The notes beneath the pieces were generated by a model. It made no database searches. It was not told the origin of the DNA and was given only the letters and a program-made list of their open reading frames with translations. A stretch of 64,000 bases of DNA from Actinacidiphila oryziradicis (lineage in GTDB: Bacteria > Actinomycetota > Actinomycetes > Streptomycetales > Streptomycetaceae): positions 62,001 to 126,000 of the forward strand of contig NZ_SUMC01000012.1 of the NCBI RefSeq assembly GCF_005047355.1, written 5' to 3'. Both the position numbers and the translations under genes were made by a program. Of this stretch, positions 37,318 through 46,904 are shown one piece after another; position 1 is the first letter of the stretch; each line of letters starts with the position of its first letter.

Positions 37318-37323
37318 TACGGT
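37318..37323 (+). promoter_or_regulatory. -10 hexamer TACGGT for the toxin-antitoxin pair (leaderless start)
   Basis: TACGGT ends 6 nt before ATG 37330. Confidence 0.45.
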
Positions 37324-37329
37324 TGCTGC

Positions 37330-37626
37330 ATGACGACCAGAGTGCCCATCCGTCAGCTGCAGCAGCACGCGAGCGAGCTTATCGACCGTGTAGCCGCCGG
37401 CGAGCGCGTCGAGATCACCCGGAACGGCCGGTTGATCGCCGTGCTGTCGCCGCCCGACCCCGAGCAGCGTGTCATGGAGGATCTCGTCCGCACCGGCACC
37501 GTAGATCCGGACAACGCTGCCTCAGCACGAGGCCTCGGCGACTGGCAGCCGCTCCCCGCCCGGCCCGGGGCTCCCTCCCGGCTGTCCGACGTGCTGCTGG
37601 CGATGCGCGAGGAAGAAGACCGTTGA
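37330..37626 (+). CDS. vapB: Phd/YefM-type antitoxin
   Basis: A 98-residue antitoxin. The N-terminal Phd/YefM DNA-binding fold reads VPIRQLQQHASELIDRVAAG, then ERVEITRNGRLIAVLSPP. The C-terminal region (SRLSDVLLAMREEEDR) should wrap the toxin. Its TGA overlaps the TTG start of the PIN toxin in TTGA, so the ratio is set by coupling. Autoregulation is expected for the family; a short dyad GTACTTCGTAC lies about 70 bp upstream. Confidence 0.88.
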   Translation: MTTRVPIRQLQQHASELIDRVAAGERVEITRNGRLIAVLSPPDPEQRVMEDLVRTGTVDPDNAASARGLGDWQPLPARPGAPSRLSDVLLAMREEEDR

Positions 37627-38024
37627 TCTATCTCGACTCGTGCGCCTTGTTGAAGCTGCTGCTTCCCGAGCCGGAGACGCCCGCCCTTCGGGCCTTCCTG
37701 GGCGCTCACGCCGCTGAGGGGCATGCCACATCGGCCCTTGCCCAGACCGAAGTCGCCCGTGCGCTGGTCCGGGCCGGTGCGGATCCCGAAGTGGGTGACG
37801 CGGCAGAGGAACTGCTGGACCGGGTACTGCGGGTCCGGATCACCGGCCCGATCCTTCGCGCGGCGGGCGTGTTCCCGATACGACACCTGCGTAGCCTCGA
37901 CGCGATCCACCTCGCCAGCGCCGAGCACCTGGAACTCGCCCTCACCGCGTTCGTCACGTACGACAAGCGCCTGGCTGCCGCCGCCAGCGAACGCGAACTG
38001 CCTGTTCGGACTCCCGGAGCTTGA
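37623..38024 (+). CDS. vapC: PIN-domain toxin (VapC-type ribonuclease)
   Basis: A 133-residue PIN domain. Acidic metal-binding residues are seen in IYLDSCALLKLL (Asp4), ALAQTEVARAL (Glu), LRSLDAIHLASA (Asp) and FVTYDKRLAAAA (Asp). VapC toxins cleave RNA, often initiator or other tRNAs; the target here is unknown. The start is TTG 37623 inside the antitoxin stop (TTGA). Family N-termini begin at this Ile-Tyr-Leu-Asp, so the rare TTG start is preferred over any upstream codon. Confidence 0.88.
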   Translation: MIYLDSCALLKLLLPEPETPALRAFLGAHAAEGHATSALAQTEVARALVRAGADPEVGDAAEELLDRVLRVRITGPILRAAGVFPIRHLRSLDAIHLASAEHLELALTAFVTYDKRLAAAASERELPVRTPGA

Positions 38025-38077
38025 GCACGGGTGACCGTCGTGCAGGCGTCGACCAGGCCGCCGCTGCGGGACACGGC

Positions 38078-38304
38078 TCAGGACTGCCCGAAACAGAGGC
38101 AGAAGGGATGCCCCGCCGGATCGGTGAAGGCCCGGAATCCCGAATTCCGGCCGCCGCTGTCGTGCAGCGGCGCGGCACCCAGCGCGAGCACACCCACGCA
38201 GGGTCGCTGTCATCCAGCTCCCCGCCGAGAAGCCCCTGGTAGAAGGCGCCCAGCGCACCCGGGTCCGGACAGTCGACAACGGTGCACTGCAACTTGGCAA
38301 TCAT
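38078..38304 (-). pseudogene. VOC/glyoxalase-family gene with internal deletion and frameshift
   Basis: From ATG 38304 the frame gives AKLQCTVVDCPDPGALGAFY, then QGLLGGELDDSDPAWV, a normal VOC-family N-terminus. A second frame then gives VLALGAAPLHDSGGRNSGFR and AFTDPAGHPFCLCFGQS with stop at 38078, a normal VOC C-terminus. The two meet out of frame near 38195, and about 40-50 residues of the central domain are missing. The total span, 227 bp, is not a multiple of three. The product would be non-functional. The promoter hexamer is still intact. Confidence 0.8.
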
Positions 38305-38310
38305 GCGGGC

Positions 38311-38316
38311 ACCCTA
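38311..38316 (-). promoter_or_regulatory. -10 hexamer TAGGGT of the VOC pseudogene
   Basis: On the minus strand TAGGGT ends 6 nt before ATG 38304, the leaderless layout seen elsewhere in the window. Confidence 0.4.
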
Positions 38317-38378
38317 CGTCCGGCCGCCGCCGCAAACCCTCCTGCGCCCCGCACCGGTGATGCGGCAGCATGGGCCGC

Positions 38379-40856
38379 ATGCCTGAACTCACCCGCACCG
38401 AGGCCGAGGCCCGCGCCCGCCTGATCGACGTCCAGCGCTACTCCATCGACCTCGACCTCACCGGCGGGGAAGAGCTGTTCGGCTCCACGACCGTGATCCG
38501 GTTCACCGCACACCACGACGGCGACACCTTCGCCGACCTCAAACCCGCCACCCTGCACAGCGCCCTCCTCGACGGCCGCCCGCTGGACACCACGACGCTG
38601 GACGACAACCGCCTCCACCTCACCGGCCTCACCGCCGGCCCGCACGAACTGCGCGTCGAGGCCGACATGCGCTACTCCCGCACCGGCGAGGGCATGCACC
38701 GCTTCACCGACCCCGCCGACGGCGAAACGTATCTCTATACGCAGATGTCCCTGGAGGACGTCCGGAGCGTCATCGCCGCCTTCAACCAGCCGGACCTGAA
38801 GGCCGTCTTCGAGGTCAGCGTCACCGCCCCGCCCACCTGGACCGTGCTCGGCAACGGTATCGCCGAACGCACCGGCGAGGGCCGCTGGCAGCTCGCGTCG
38901 ACTCCACCGATCAGTACATACCTTTTCGCGATCGCCGCAGGACCCTGGCACTCCGTACGCTCCGAGCACGCCGGGCTGCCCTTCGGCCTGCACTGCCGCC
39001 GCTCCCTCGCGCCCCACCTCGACACCGACGCGGACGAGATCTTCGACATCACCCGCCGCTGCTTCGACCGCTACCACGAGATCTTCGACGAGCCGTACCC
39101 CTTCGACTCCTACGACCAGGCCTTCGTACCGGAATTCAACTTCGGCGCCATGGAGAACCCCGGACTGGTCACCTTCCGCGACGAGTTCATCTACCGCTCC
39201 GCCGTCACCGACACCCAGCGGCAGACCCGCGGCATGGTCATCGCTCACGAAATGGCGCACATGTGGTTCGGCGACCTCGTCACCCTCCAGTGGTGGGACG
39301 ACATCTGGCTGAATGAGTCCTTCGCCGAATACATGGGATTCCAGGTCCTCTCCGAGGCCACCCGCTTCACCGACACCTGGACCGACTTCGCCCTCGCCCG
39401 CAAGGGCTGGGGCTACGACGCAGACCAGCGCCCCTCGACCCACCCCGTCGCCCCCGACGCCGAGACCGTGCACGACACCGCCTCCGCCATGTCCAACTTC
39501 GACGGCATCTCCTACGCCAAGGGCGCCTCCGTCCTGCGCCAACTCGTCAGCTGGCTCGGCGAGAAGGACTTCCTCGCCGGAATCAACGACCACTTCGCCC
39601 GCCACCGCTTCGGCAACGCCACCCTCGCCGACTTCATCGACTCCCTCGCCCGCGCCACCGACCGCGATGTCCACACCTGGGCCGAGAAGTGGCTGCGCAC
39701 CACCGGAGTCGACACCCTCACCCCGGCGATCGGCGAAGCCGAGGGCCACTGGCACCTCACCGTCGACCGCGACGGCAGCCGCCCGCACCGCATCGCCGTC
39801 GGCGCGTACGACCACGCCCCCGACGGCCCGGGCCGCCTCGTCCCGCGCGACCGTTTCGAACTCGACGTCCCGCAGGGCGACGCCGTCAAGGTCTTGCCCG
39901 GCCGCCGCCCCGACCTCGTACTGCTCAACGACGGCGACCTCACCTACGCCAAGGTCCGCTTCGACGAGCAGTCCTGGGCCGCGGCGGCCGCGGCGCTGCG
40001 CGGACTGCCCGACTCCCTCTCCCGGGCCGTGGTCTGGAACGCCGCCCGCGACCTGGTCCGCGACGGCGAGCTGCCGCCCGCCGCCTACCTCGACGTGGCC
40101 CGCGCCAACCTGCCGTACGAGACCGACATCGCCATCGCCGAGAGCGTCCTCACCTTCGCCCGCACCCAGATCGCCGACCGTTACCTCCCCGCCGGCCGGC
40201 GCCCCGCCGCGCTGGCCACCCTCGACACCATCGGCCGCGCCCTGCTGCCCCGCCACCCCCTCACCGCCGCCCGCGCCCTCATCGCCGTCGGCACCGGCAC
40301 TGCCGAGCTACGGGAATGGCTCACCGAGCGGCGCATCCCCGGCGGCCCCGCCCTCGACCACGAACTGCGCTGGCAGCTCCTGCTCCGCCTCTCCGTCCTC
40401 GGCGCCGCCACCGACGCCGACATCGCCGCCGAACTCGCCGCCGACCCCAGCGCCACCGGCCAGGAAGCCGCCGCCCGCTGCCGCGCCGCCCTCCCCGACC
40501 CCGCCGCCAAACGAGCCGCCTGGGACTCGCTGTTCCCCTGCGACGAGCGGACCGATCTCTCCAACTACCGCTTCACCGCCACGGCCCAGGGCTTCTGGCA
40601 GCCCGAACAGCTGGACCTCCTGAGCGACTACGTCCCCCGCTACTACCCCGCCGCCACAGCCCTCGCCGCCCGCCGCGGCCCTGCCCTCGCCAAAGCCGCC
40701 GGCCGCTACGCCTTCCCCCTCCCGCACGTCGACCACGACACCCTCCGCCTCGGCGAGGAATGCCTGCGCGACGCCGATCCCACCCCGGCATTGCGCCGCA
40801 CGCTCATGGACCAACTCGACGATCTCGCCCGCGCCCTTCGCGTCCGCGGCGCCTAG
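38379..40856 (+). CDS. pepN: Aminopeptidase N (M1 family)
   Basis: An 825-residue zinc aminopeptidase. The substrate-anchoring GAMEN motif lies in FGAMENPGLVTF. The zinc site HExxH-x18-E is IAHEMAHMWFGDLVT with NESFAEYMGF. The N-terminal beta domain (IDVQRYSIDLDLTGGEELFG) and the long helical C-terminal ERAP1-like domain are present, matching actinobacterial PepN length. ATG 38379 is used; another ATG lies 9 nt upstream. CAGCAT ends 7 nt before it and may be the -10. It is followed directly by a repeat and a 23-bp perfect hairpin. Confidence 0.95.
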   Translation: MPELTRTEAEARARLIDVQRYSIDLDLTGGEELFGSTTVIRFTAHHDGDTFADLKPATLHSALLDGRPLDTTTLDDNRLHLTGLTAGPHELRVEADMRYSRTGEGMHRFTDPADGETYLYTQMSLEDVRSVIAAFNQPDLKAVFEVSVTAPPTWTVLGNGIAERTGEGRWQLASTPPISTYLFAIAAGPWHSVRSEHAGLPFGLHCRRSLAPHLDTDADEIFDITRRCFDRYHEIFDEPYPFDSYDQAFVPEFNFGAMENPGLVTFRDEFIYRSAVTDTQRQTRGMVIAHEMAHMWFGDLVTLQWWDDIWLNESFAEYMGFQVLSEATRFTDTWTDFALARKGWGYDADQRPSTHPVAPDAETVHDTASAMSNFDGISYAKGASVLRQLVSWLGEKDFLAGINDHFARHRFGNATLADFIDSLARATDRDVHTWAEKWLRTTGVDTLTPAIGEAEGHWHLTVDRDGSRPHRIAVGAYDHAPDGPGRLVPRDRFELDVPQGDAVKVLPGRRPDLVLLNDGDLTYAKVRFDEQSWAAAAAALRGLPDSLSRAVVWNAARDLVRDGELPPAAYLDVARANLPYETDIAIAESVLTFARTQIADRYLPAGRRPAALATLDTIGRALLPRHPLTAARALIAVGTGTAELREWLTERRIPGGPALDHELRWQLLLRLSVLGAATDADIAAELAADPSATGQEAAARCRAALPDPAAKRAAWDSLFPCDERTDLSNYRFTATAQGFWQPEQLDLLSDYVPRYYPAATALAARRGPALAKAAGRYAFPLPHVDHDTLRLGEECLRDADPTPALRRTLMDQLDDLARALRVRGA

Positions 40857-40873
40857 AGCCTGTCCGGCGGATC
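40857..40873 (+). repeat. AGCCTGTCCGGCGGATC repeat at the left edge of the inserted block
   Basis: Begins directly after the pepN TAG stop. Sixteen of its 17 bases (all after the first) are identical to 48788-48804, which directly follows the lysR TAG stop; an inverted copy ends at 48981. All plus-strand copies follow CTAG. Confidence 0.85.
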
Positions 40874-40894
40874 ACGAACGGTCCCTTCACCGCC

Positions 40895-40953
40895 GCTCGT
40901 GCCCGCTGCGGAGCAGCCGATGTCACTGCCGCTGCTCCGCAGCGGGCACGAGC
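40895..40953 (+). terminator. 23-bp perfect hairpin after pepN
   Basis: GCTCGTGCCCGCTGCGGAGC plus AGC (40895-40917) is the exact reverse complement of 40931-40953, with a 13-nt loop. It probably ends pepN transcription. The stem is longer than usual terminators and part of a cluster of palindromes. Confidence 0.75.
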
Positions 40954-40955
40954 AG

Positions 40956-41127
40956 CCTCCCCCAGCTAACGCCGCGAGGTGCCCACAGGCGACGGGCGGC
41001 ACCTCGCGGCGTTGCCGACTGCGTCCGACAGGCCTCCCCCCAGCTAACGCTGGAAGGTGCCCCCATCACCGGACGACGCCACGGCGACATCAGCCTCCCC
41101 CAGCCTTCGGCCGGGAGGTGCCCCCAG
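40956..41127 (+). repeat. Three tandem copies of the dispersed palindromic repeat (copies C1-C3)
   Basis: C1 at 40956-40988 and C2 at 41033-41066 are variants with CCTCCCCCAGCTAACGC. C3 at 41094-41127 is the standard CCTCCCCCAGCCTTCGGCCG form. A 16-bp perfect inverted repeat, AACGCCGCGAGGTGCC (40968-40983) with 40998-41013, overlaps C1. Together with the terminator and the operator this accounts for the gene-free stretch 40857-41395. Confidence 0.8.
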
Positions 41128-41222
41128 CGCGGCGGGCGCCCATGTTCCGCCGCCCCACCTATTCGCGCGGCCTCTCAGCAGTATGAGGGCTCCTCGACAG
41201 TCGGATGAAGGCTGTGACCACG

Positions 41223-41254
41223 ACGCTAGACCTTGACGTGCGCGTCAAGGTCAA
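41223..41254 (-). promoter_or_regulatory. MerR-type promoter with palindromic operator in a 20-bp spacer
   Basis: Minus strand: -35 TTGACC (41249-41254), 20-bp spacer, -10 TAGCGT (41223-41228). Inside and across the spacer lies the perfect palindrome ACCTTGACG-TGCG-CGTCAAGGT (41230-41251). Over-long spacers with an operator between the boxes are the hallmark of MerR-family promoters. It fires toward the repeat cluster, where no intact gene is found. Confidence 0.6.
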
Positions 41255-41395
41255 CCCCGTCCGCCGCCGTCCGCGCGGAAGTCGACGTTCCGATCACCCC
41301 GGGCAATACCCCCGACCGGCGCCGGTCGTTGTGCATACGGGGCATACGAGTCCGCCGCGTACGCCCTCACCTGCGCAATCCGAAAGGGCCACCCC

Positions 41396-42856
41396 ATGCC
41401 ACCCCACCCCGCCGGAAGCCCCTCCGGAAGCCTCGCCGCAGGCCTGGCCGGAGGCACCCAAGGCCCCGGCAGGCTGCGCCCGTTACTGGGCACGGTGCTC
41501 ACCGCGCTCGCCGACGGCGCCACCGCACGCGGCGGCCCGCTCCCGGCCGGCGGCCCGGAAGCGGTGGCGCGGCGGGTGCGGGAGGCCTGCACACCGGTGC
41601 TCCCCGACACCGGCACCGGGGCGGAAGAGGCACTGCGTACCCTCGTACGGGCCCTCGCCGAAGGGGCCGCCGACCCCGCCGACCCGCGCTGCACGGCGCA
41701 TCTGCAGTGCCCGCCACTGGCCGCCGCCGTAGCCGCGGACCTCGCAGCCGGCGTGCTGAACCCGTCGCTGGACTCCTGGGACCAGGCTCCGTCCGCCACA
41801 GCCCTGGAGGCGGAGACCACCGCCGTGCTCGCCGCACTGGTCTACCCACACCAAGGCCCCGGCAGCCAGGGCCCCGTCCACCACGCACCCGACGCGCTCA
41901 TCACCACCGGCGGCACCGAATCCAACCAACTCGCACTCCTCCTCGCCCGGGAGCACGCCGCCCACCCCCCGCTGCAGGTCGTGTGCGGCGCCAACGCCCA
42001 CCACAGCATCCATCGCGCGGCCTGGCTCCTCGGCCTGCCCGAACCGGTCACCGTCGACACCCCGGCAGGGATCGTGGACCCCGGCGAACTGGCACGGACC
42101 CTGGAACACCTGCCACGCCGCAGCACCCTCGTCGTCGCCACCGCCGGAACCACCGACACCGGCGCCATCGACCCGCTGCCCCAGATCGGCCGGATCGCCG
42201 AGGCATACGGCGCCGCACTGCACATCGACGCCGCCTACGGCGGACCCCTCCTCTTCAGCGACCGCGAAGCACCCAAGCTCGACGGCCTCACCGCAGCCGC
42301 CTCCGTAACCCTCGACCTGCACAAACTCGGCTGGCAACCGGTAGCGGCCGGGCTGCTGGCCGTCCCCGACACGGCCGCCCTGCGGCCCCTGGACCACCGG
42401 GCCGACTACCTCAACGCCGCCGACGACACAGAAGCCGGAATGCCCGACGTGCTGGGCCGGTCACTGCGCACCAGCCGCCGCCCCGACGTCCTCAAGATCG
42501 CCGTCACGCTCCGCGCCCTGGGCCGCGACGGCATAGGACGACTTGTCGACACCGTATGCGACCAGGCCCACACCTTCGCCGACCTGATCGAGCAGGAACC
42601 CGGCCTCACCCTCCACCGGCGCCCCGCCATCAGCACCGTCCTGTTCCGCCCAGCCGATGCCACCGACCACCAGGTCGCAGCCATCCGCCGCACCCTGCTC
42701 GACCAGGGCCGCGCCGTCCTCGGCCGGGCCCGGGCCGACGGCCGGCTCTGGCTCAAAGCCACCCTGCTCAACCCCGCCACCCGCCCCGAAGACCTGCAAC
42801 AACTCCTGGACCTCATCACCTCCGCACCCCGCACGGAAGGCACCACCGACCGATGA
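41396..42856 (+). CDS. PLP-dependent group II decarboxylase, DesA-like
   Basis: A 486-residue aromatic/basic amino-acid decarboxylase. The PLP lysine is in SVTLDLHKLGWQPVAAG, the ring-stacking His in CGANAHHSIHRAAWLL, and the carboxylate site in LHIDAAYGGPLLFSD. Family members that pair with an N-hydroxylase make cadaverine or a related diamine for hydroxamate siderophores (DesA-DesB). ATG 41396 has AAGGG 9 nt upstream. Its stop overlaps the next ATG in ATGA. The acyltransferase and NIS synthetase genes of a full siderophore pathway are absent here. Substrate inferred, likely lysine. Confidence 0.85.
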   Translation: MPPHPAGSPSGSLAAGLAGGTQGPGRLRPLLGTVLTALADGATARGGPLPAGGPEAVARRVREACTPVLPDTGTGAEEALRTLVRALAEGAADPADPRCTAHLQCPPLAAAVAADLAAGVLNPSLDSWDQAPSATALEAETTAVLAALVYPHQGPGSQGPVHHAPDALITTGGTESNQLALLLAREHAAHPPLQVVCGANAHHSIHRAAWLLGLPEPVTVDTPAGIVDPGELARTLEHLPRRSTLVVATAGTTDTGAIDPLPQIGRIAEAYGAALHIDAAYGGPLLFSDREAPKLDGLTAAASVTLDLHKLGWQPVAAGLLAVPDTAALRPLDHRADYLNAADDTEAGMPDVLGRSLRTSRRPDVLKIAVTLRALGRDGIGRLVDTVCDQAHTFADLIEQEPGLTLHRRPAISTVLFRPADATDHQVAAIRRTLLDQGRAVLGRARADGRLWLKATLLNPATRPEDLQQLLDLITSAPRTEGTTDR

Positions 42857-44259
42857 CCACTCCTGAAGACCAGCAACAGCCACTCGACCTCCTCGGCATC
42901 GGCATCGGCCCCTTCAATCTCTCCCTCGCCGCCCTCGCCGACCCCCTCCCTTACCTCAACGCCGCCTTCTACGACCAGCGCCAGGACTTCAACTGGCACC
43001 CCGGCCAGCTCATCGACGGCACCACCCTCCAAGTGCCCTTCCTCGCAGACCTCGTCACCCTCGCCGACCCCGCCAGCCCCTGGACCTTCCTCAACTACCT
43101 GAAGAGCCGCGACCGGCTCTTCCCCTTCTACTTCGCCGAGCGATTTCACATTCACCGCGCCGAATACGACGCCTACTGCCGCTGGGTCGCCCAAGCCCTG
43201 CCCACCACCCACTTCGGCCACCAGGCCGACACCGTCCGCTGGAACCCCGGCCGAGGCCTGTTCGAAGTCGACCACACCCGCCTCGACGCAGGCGGCCAGG
43301 CCGAAGCCCTCGGCCGCACCCTCACCCGCAACCTCGTACTCGGCCTCGGCACCGCCCCCTACATCCCCGAGCCGCTACGCCCGCTCGCCGAAGCCCCCAC
43401 CGCCCCCATCGTCCACTCCGCCGACTACGTCAAGCAGCGCGAACGCATCCTCACCGCCGAACACATCACCGTCGTGGGCTCCGGCCAGTCCGGCGCCGAA
43501 GTCTTCCTCGACCTCCTCCGGACCCGCCCCGTCGGCCGCGAAAGACTCACCTGGATCGCCCGCACCCCCGCCTTCGCCCCCATGGAGTACAGCAAGCTCG
43601 GCCTGGAACACTTCACCCCTGACTACACCCGCTTCTTCCACGGCCTCGCCGAACCCGTACGCGACAAGCTCCTGCCCCAGCAGTGGCAGCTCCACAAGGG
43701 CATCGACCACGCCACCATCAACGCCATCCACGACGAGCTCTACCGCCGCACCCTGGACGGCGGCTGGCCCGACGCCACCCTCACCCCCGGTGTCACCGTC
43801 CGCACCGCCGGCCGCCTCGGCACCAACGCCATCGAACTCCACCTCGAACACGAGCAGCAGAACACCCGCAGCCGCCTCACCACCAACGCCGTCATCCTCG
43901 CCACCGGCTACCGCGAACGCCCCCTCGGCGCCCTGCTCTCCCCCCTCCACCCCTACATCCGCCGCGACTCCGCCGGCCGCCCCAAGATCGACGAACACCA
44001 CCGCATCGTCCTGGACGCTTCAGTGACCGGCGCCATCCACGTCCAGAACGCCGAGTGCCACACCCACGGCGTCGGCGCCCCCGACCTCGGCCTCGCCGCC
44101 TGGCGCTCCTCCGTCATCCTCAACGCCATCACCGGCCAAACGCCTTACCCCCTCCCCACCCGTACCGCCTTCACCACCTTCGGCCTCAGCACCCCACCCC
44201 AGCAATCCCGGATCAGCTCCCTCCCTTCCGCACCGCGCGCAGCCACTCACGGTTCATAG
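42853..44259 (+). CDS. Lysine/ornithine N-monooxygenase-like flavoprotein, DesB-like
   Basis: A 468-residue class B flavin N-hydroxylase. FAD site [21 protein letters not shown] site [18 protein letters not shown], and the C-terminal ATGY motif [17 protein letters not shown] are all present, as is [19 protein letters not shown] typical of siderophore hydroxylases. It would oxidise the diamine made by the upstream decarboxylase. Coupled by ATGA overlap. The 3' end runs 47 bp into the convergent sdhB, so the last 16 residues ([15 protein letters not shown]) may be a non-native tail from loss of an earlier stop. Confidence 0.88.
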   Translation: MTTPEDQQQPLDLLGIGIGPFNLSLAALADPLPYLNAAFYDQRQDFNWHPGQLIDGTTLQVPFLADLVTLADPASPWTFLNYLKSRDRLFPFYFAERFHIHRAEYDAYCRWVAQALPTTHFGHQADTVRWNPGRGLFEVDHTRLDAGGQAEALGRTLTRNLVLGLGTAPYIPEPLRPLAEAPTAPIVHSADYVKQRERILTAEHITVVGSGQSGAEVFLDLLRTRPVGRERLTWIARTPAFAPMEYSKLGLEHFTPDYTRFFHGLAEPVRDKLLPQQWQLHKGIDHATINAIHDELYRRTLDGGWPDATLTPGVTVRTAGRLGTNAIELHLEHEQQNTRSRLTTNAVILATGYRERPLGALLSPLHPYIRRDSAGRPKIDEHHRIVLDASVTGAIHVQNAECHTHGVGAPDLGLAAWRSSVILNAITGQTPYPLPTRTAFTTFGLSTPPQQSRISSLPSAPRAATHGS

Positions 44260-44959
44260 CGGCGATCGACGGCAACGGAATCCCCTTCGGACACGCCGTC
44301 GCGCACTCACCGGTGTTCGTACAGCCGCCGAAACCCTGATCGTCCATCGCCGCCACCATGTTCAGCACCCGCGACTCGCGCTCCGGCGCGCCCTGCGGCA
44401 GCACATTCAGATGATTGACCTTCGCCGACGTGAACAACATCGCCGACCCGTTCGGACAGGCCGCCACACACGCCCCGCACCCGATGCACTCAGCGTGCTC
44501 GAAGGCGTAATCGGCGGCCTCCTTCGGGACGGCCGTCGCATGCGCCTCCGGAGCACTCCCCGTGGGTACCGAGATATAACCCCCGGACTGGATCACCCGG
44601 TCGAACGCCGACCGGTCCACCACCAGATCCCGCACCACCGGGAACGCCGCCGCCCGCCACGGCTCGACGTCGATCGTGTCCCCGTCCCGAAACGACCGCA
44701 TGTGCAACTGACACGTCGTCGTCCGCTCCGGACCGTGCGCCTGCCCGTTCACCACCATCCCGCACGCCCCGCAGATCCCCTCCCGGCAGTCATGGTCGAA
44801 CGCCACCGGATCCTCACCCCGCAGGATCAACTCCTCGTTCAGCACGTCCAGCATCTCCAGGAACGACATGTCCGGACTGATGTCCGCCACCTCGTACGTG
44901 GCCATAGCGCCCTCCTCGGACGCCGAACGCTGCCGCCAGATACGCAAAGTGAGGTTCAC
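44213..44959 (-). CDS. sdhB: Succinate dehydrogenase/fumarate reductase iron-sulfur subunit
   Basis: A 248-residue electron-transfer subunit. The [2Fe-2S] cysteines are in [16 protein letters not shown] and TTTCQLHM. The [4Fe-4S] motif is [12 protein letters not shown], and the [3Fe-4S]/[4Fe-4S] ligands are in [21 protein letters not shown] 44959 overlaps the sdhA stop (GTGA). An internal ATG at about residue 19 ([18 protein letters not shown]) is an alternative, since Sdh-B folds usually start close to such a strand. It is the last gene of the sdhCAB operon. Confidence 0.95.
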   Translation of the reverse strand: MNLTLRIWRQRSASEEGAMATYEVADISPDMSFLEMLDVLNEELILRGEDPVAFDHDCREGICGACGMVVNGQAHGPERTTTCQLHMRSFRDGDTIDVEPWRAAAFPVVRDLVVDRSAFDRVIQSGGYISVPTGSAPEAHATAVPKEAADYAFEHAECIGCGACVAACPNGSAMLFTSAKVNHLNVLPQGAPERESRVLNMVAAMDDQGFGGCTNTGECATACPKGIPLPSIAAMNREWLRAVRKGGS

Positions 44960-46902
44960 GCGTAACTCCGCTGAGTGGGATGGACATACTCGAAGACCAG
45001 GTCTTCCTTGTGCAGCACCGGCGCCACACCGGCCTCGGTGAACTCCCAGGCCGCCGCATACGAGAACCGTTCGTCGTCCCGCAGCGCCTCCCCGTCAGGC
45101 GTCTGGCTCTCCTCCCGGAAATGCCCGCCGCACGACTCCGCACGATGCAGCGCGTCCAGACACATCAACTCCGCCAGCTCCAGGAAATCCGCCACCCGGT
45201 TCGCCTTCTCCAACGACTGGTTCAGCTCCTCGCCCGTCCCCGGCACCTTCACCCGCCGCCAGAACTCCTCCCGCAGCGCCGGAATCCGCTCAAGCGCCTT
45301 CCGCAGCCCCGCCTCGGTGCGGGCCATCCCGCACTCGTCCCACAACAGCTCGCCCAGCTCACGATGGAACGAATCCGGCGTACGGTCACCGTCCACCGCC
45401 AGCAGCAGACGCAGCCGGTCCTCCACGTCCGCCACGGCCTCCTCCACCGCCGGATGATCCACCGGCACCGGATCGTGCGGACCACGCGCCAGATAGTCGT
45501 TGATCGTCGCCGGCAGTACGAAATAGCCGTCGGCCAGACCCTGCATCAACGCACTCGCCCCCAGCCGGTTCGCACCGTGGTCGGAGAAATTCGCCTCCCC
45601 GATCGCGAACAGCCCCGGCACCGTCGTCTGCAGGTCGTAGTCCACCCACAGCCCGCCCATCGTGTAATGCACCGCCGGATAGATCCGCATCGGCCGGCTG
45701 TACGGATCCTCGGCAGTGATCCGCTCATACATCTCAAAGAGATTCCCGTACTTCTCCGCAACCTTCTCCCGCCCCATACGGGCAATCGCCTCCGCGAAAT
45801 CCAGATACACCCCCTGCCCGCCAGGACCCACCCCCCGCCCCTCGTCGCACACATTCTTCGCGGCCCGCGAAGCGATATCACGCGGCACGAGATTGCCGAA
45901 CGACGGATAAATCCGCTCCAGGTAATAATCGCGCTCGTCCTCCGGAATCTTCTCCGGAGACCGCGCATCACCCTGCGCCTTCGGCACCCAGATCCGGCCG
46001 TCATTACGCAACGACTCACTCATCAGCGTCAGCTTCGACTGATGGTCACCCGAACGCGGAATACACGTCGGATGGATCTGCGTAAAGCACGGATTGGCGA
46101 AATACGCCCCCTTGCGGTGCGCCCGCCACGCCGCCGTCGCGTTCGAACCCTTCGCGTTCGTCGACAGAAAGAACACATTGCCGTACCCGCCGGACGCCAG
46201 CACCACCGCGTCCCCCAGATGCACCGACACGGCCCCCGACACCAGATCCCGCGCCACGATCCCGCGCGCCCGGCCGTCCACCACGATCAGATCCAGCATC
46301 TCCGTCCGCGCATGCAACTCCACGCCCCCCGCGTCGATCTGCCGCGACAACGCCTGATACGCCCCCAGCAGCAACTGCTGCCCCGTCTGCCCCCGGGCAT
46401 AGAACGTCCGCGACACCTGCACCCCGCCGAACGACCGCGTATCCAGCAGGCCCCCGTACTCCCGCGCGAACGGCACCCCCTGCGCCACACACTGGTCGAT
46501 GATCGCCACCGACACCTCGGCCAGCCGGTGCACATTCGACTCCCGCGCCCGGAAATCCCCGCCCTTCACCGTGTCATAGAACAACCGGTGCACCGAATCA
46601 CCGTCATTACGGTAATTCTTCGCCGCATTGATACCGCCCTGCGCCGCGATCGAATGCGCCCGGCGCGGCGAATCCTGATAACAGAACTGCACCACGTGAT
46701 ACCCCTGCTCCGCCAGCGTCGCCCCCGCCGCGCCACCTGCGAGCCCCGTACCCACCACAATCACCGTATGCTTACGGCGGTTCGCCGGATTCACCAGCTT
46801 CGCCTCAAAACGCCGCTGGTCCCAGCGGTCCTCCACCGGCCCCGCCGGAGCCTTCGTATCGGATACCGGCTCCCCGAGCCGGTAATCACCGTAACCACTC
46901 AT
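44956..46902 (-). CDS. sdhA: Succinate dehydrogenase/fumarate reductase flavoprotein subunit
   Basis: A 648-residue flavoprotein oxidising succinate. FAD loop [20 protein letters not shown], the covalent-FAD/His region [20 protein letters not shown], active-site [15 protein letters not shown] and the C-terminal FAD block [18 protein letters not shown]. The sequence type ([32 protein letters not shown]) is that of actinobacterial and Bacillus-like type B enzymes. ATG 46902 lies 2 bp after the sdhC stop. Core operon order is C-A-B. Confidence 0.95.
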   Translation of the reverse strand: MSGYGDYRLGEPVSDTKAPAGPVEDRWDQRRFEAKLVNPANRRKHTVIVVGTGLAGGAAGATLAEQGYHVVQFCYQDSPRRAHSIAAQGGINAAKNYRNDGDSVHRLFYDTVKGGDFRARESNVHRLAEVSVAIIDQCVAQGVPFAREYGGLLDTRSFGGVQVSRTFYARGQTGQQLLLGAYQALSRQIDAGGVELHARTEMLDLIVVDGRARGIVARDLVSGAVSVHLGDAVVLASGGYGNVFFLSTNAKGSNATAAWRAHRKGAYFANPCFTQIHPTCIPRSGDHQSKLTLMSESLRNDGRIWVPKAQGDARSPEKIPEDERDYYLERIYPSFGNLVPRDIASRAAKNVCDEGRGVGPGGQGVYLDFAEAIARMGREKVAEKYGNLFEMYERITAEDPYSRPMRIYPAVHYTMGGLWVDYDLQTTVPGLFAIGEANFSDHGANRLGASALMQGLADGYFVLPATINDYLARGPHDPVPVDHPAVEEAVADVEDRLRLLLAVDGDRTPDSFHRELGELLWDECGMARTEAGLRKALERIPALREEFWRRVKVPGTGEELNQSLEKANRVADFLELAELMCLDALHRAESCGGHFREESQTPDGEALRDDERFSYAAAWEFTEAGVAPVLHKEDLVFEYVHPTQRSYA

Positions 46903-46904
46903 GA

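Noticed and set aside
38301..40256. 651-codon minus-strand frame opposite pepN
   Set aside because: Antisense shadow without recognisable motifs; pepN on the plus strand has full family signatures.
41159..41221. 20-codon frame behind the MerR-type promoter
   Set aside because: It begins 1 nt from the -10 box, so it could not be translated from that promoter; no homology recognised.
41233..42852. Long N-terminal extension of the N-hydroxylase frame
   Set aside because: It runs through the decarboxylase gene in another frame; the hydroxylase family starts at ATG 42853.
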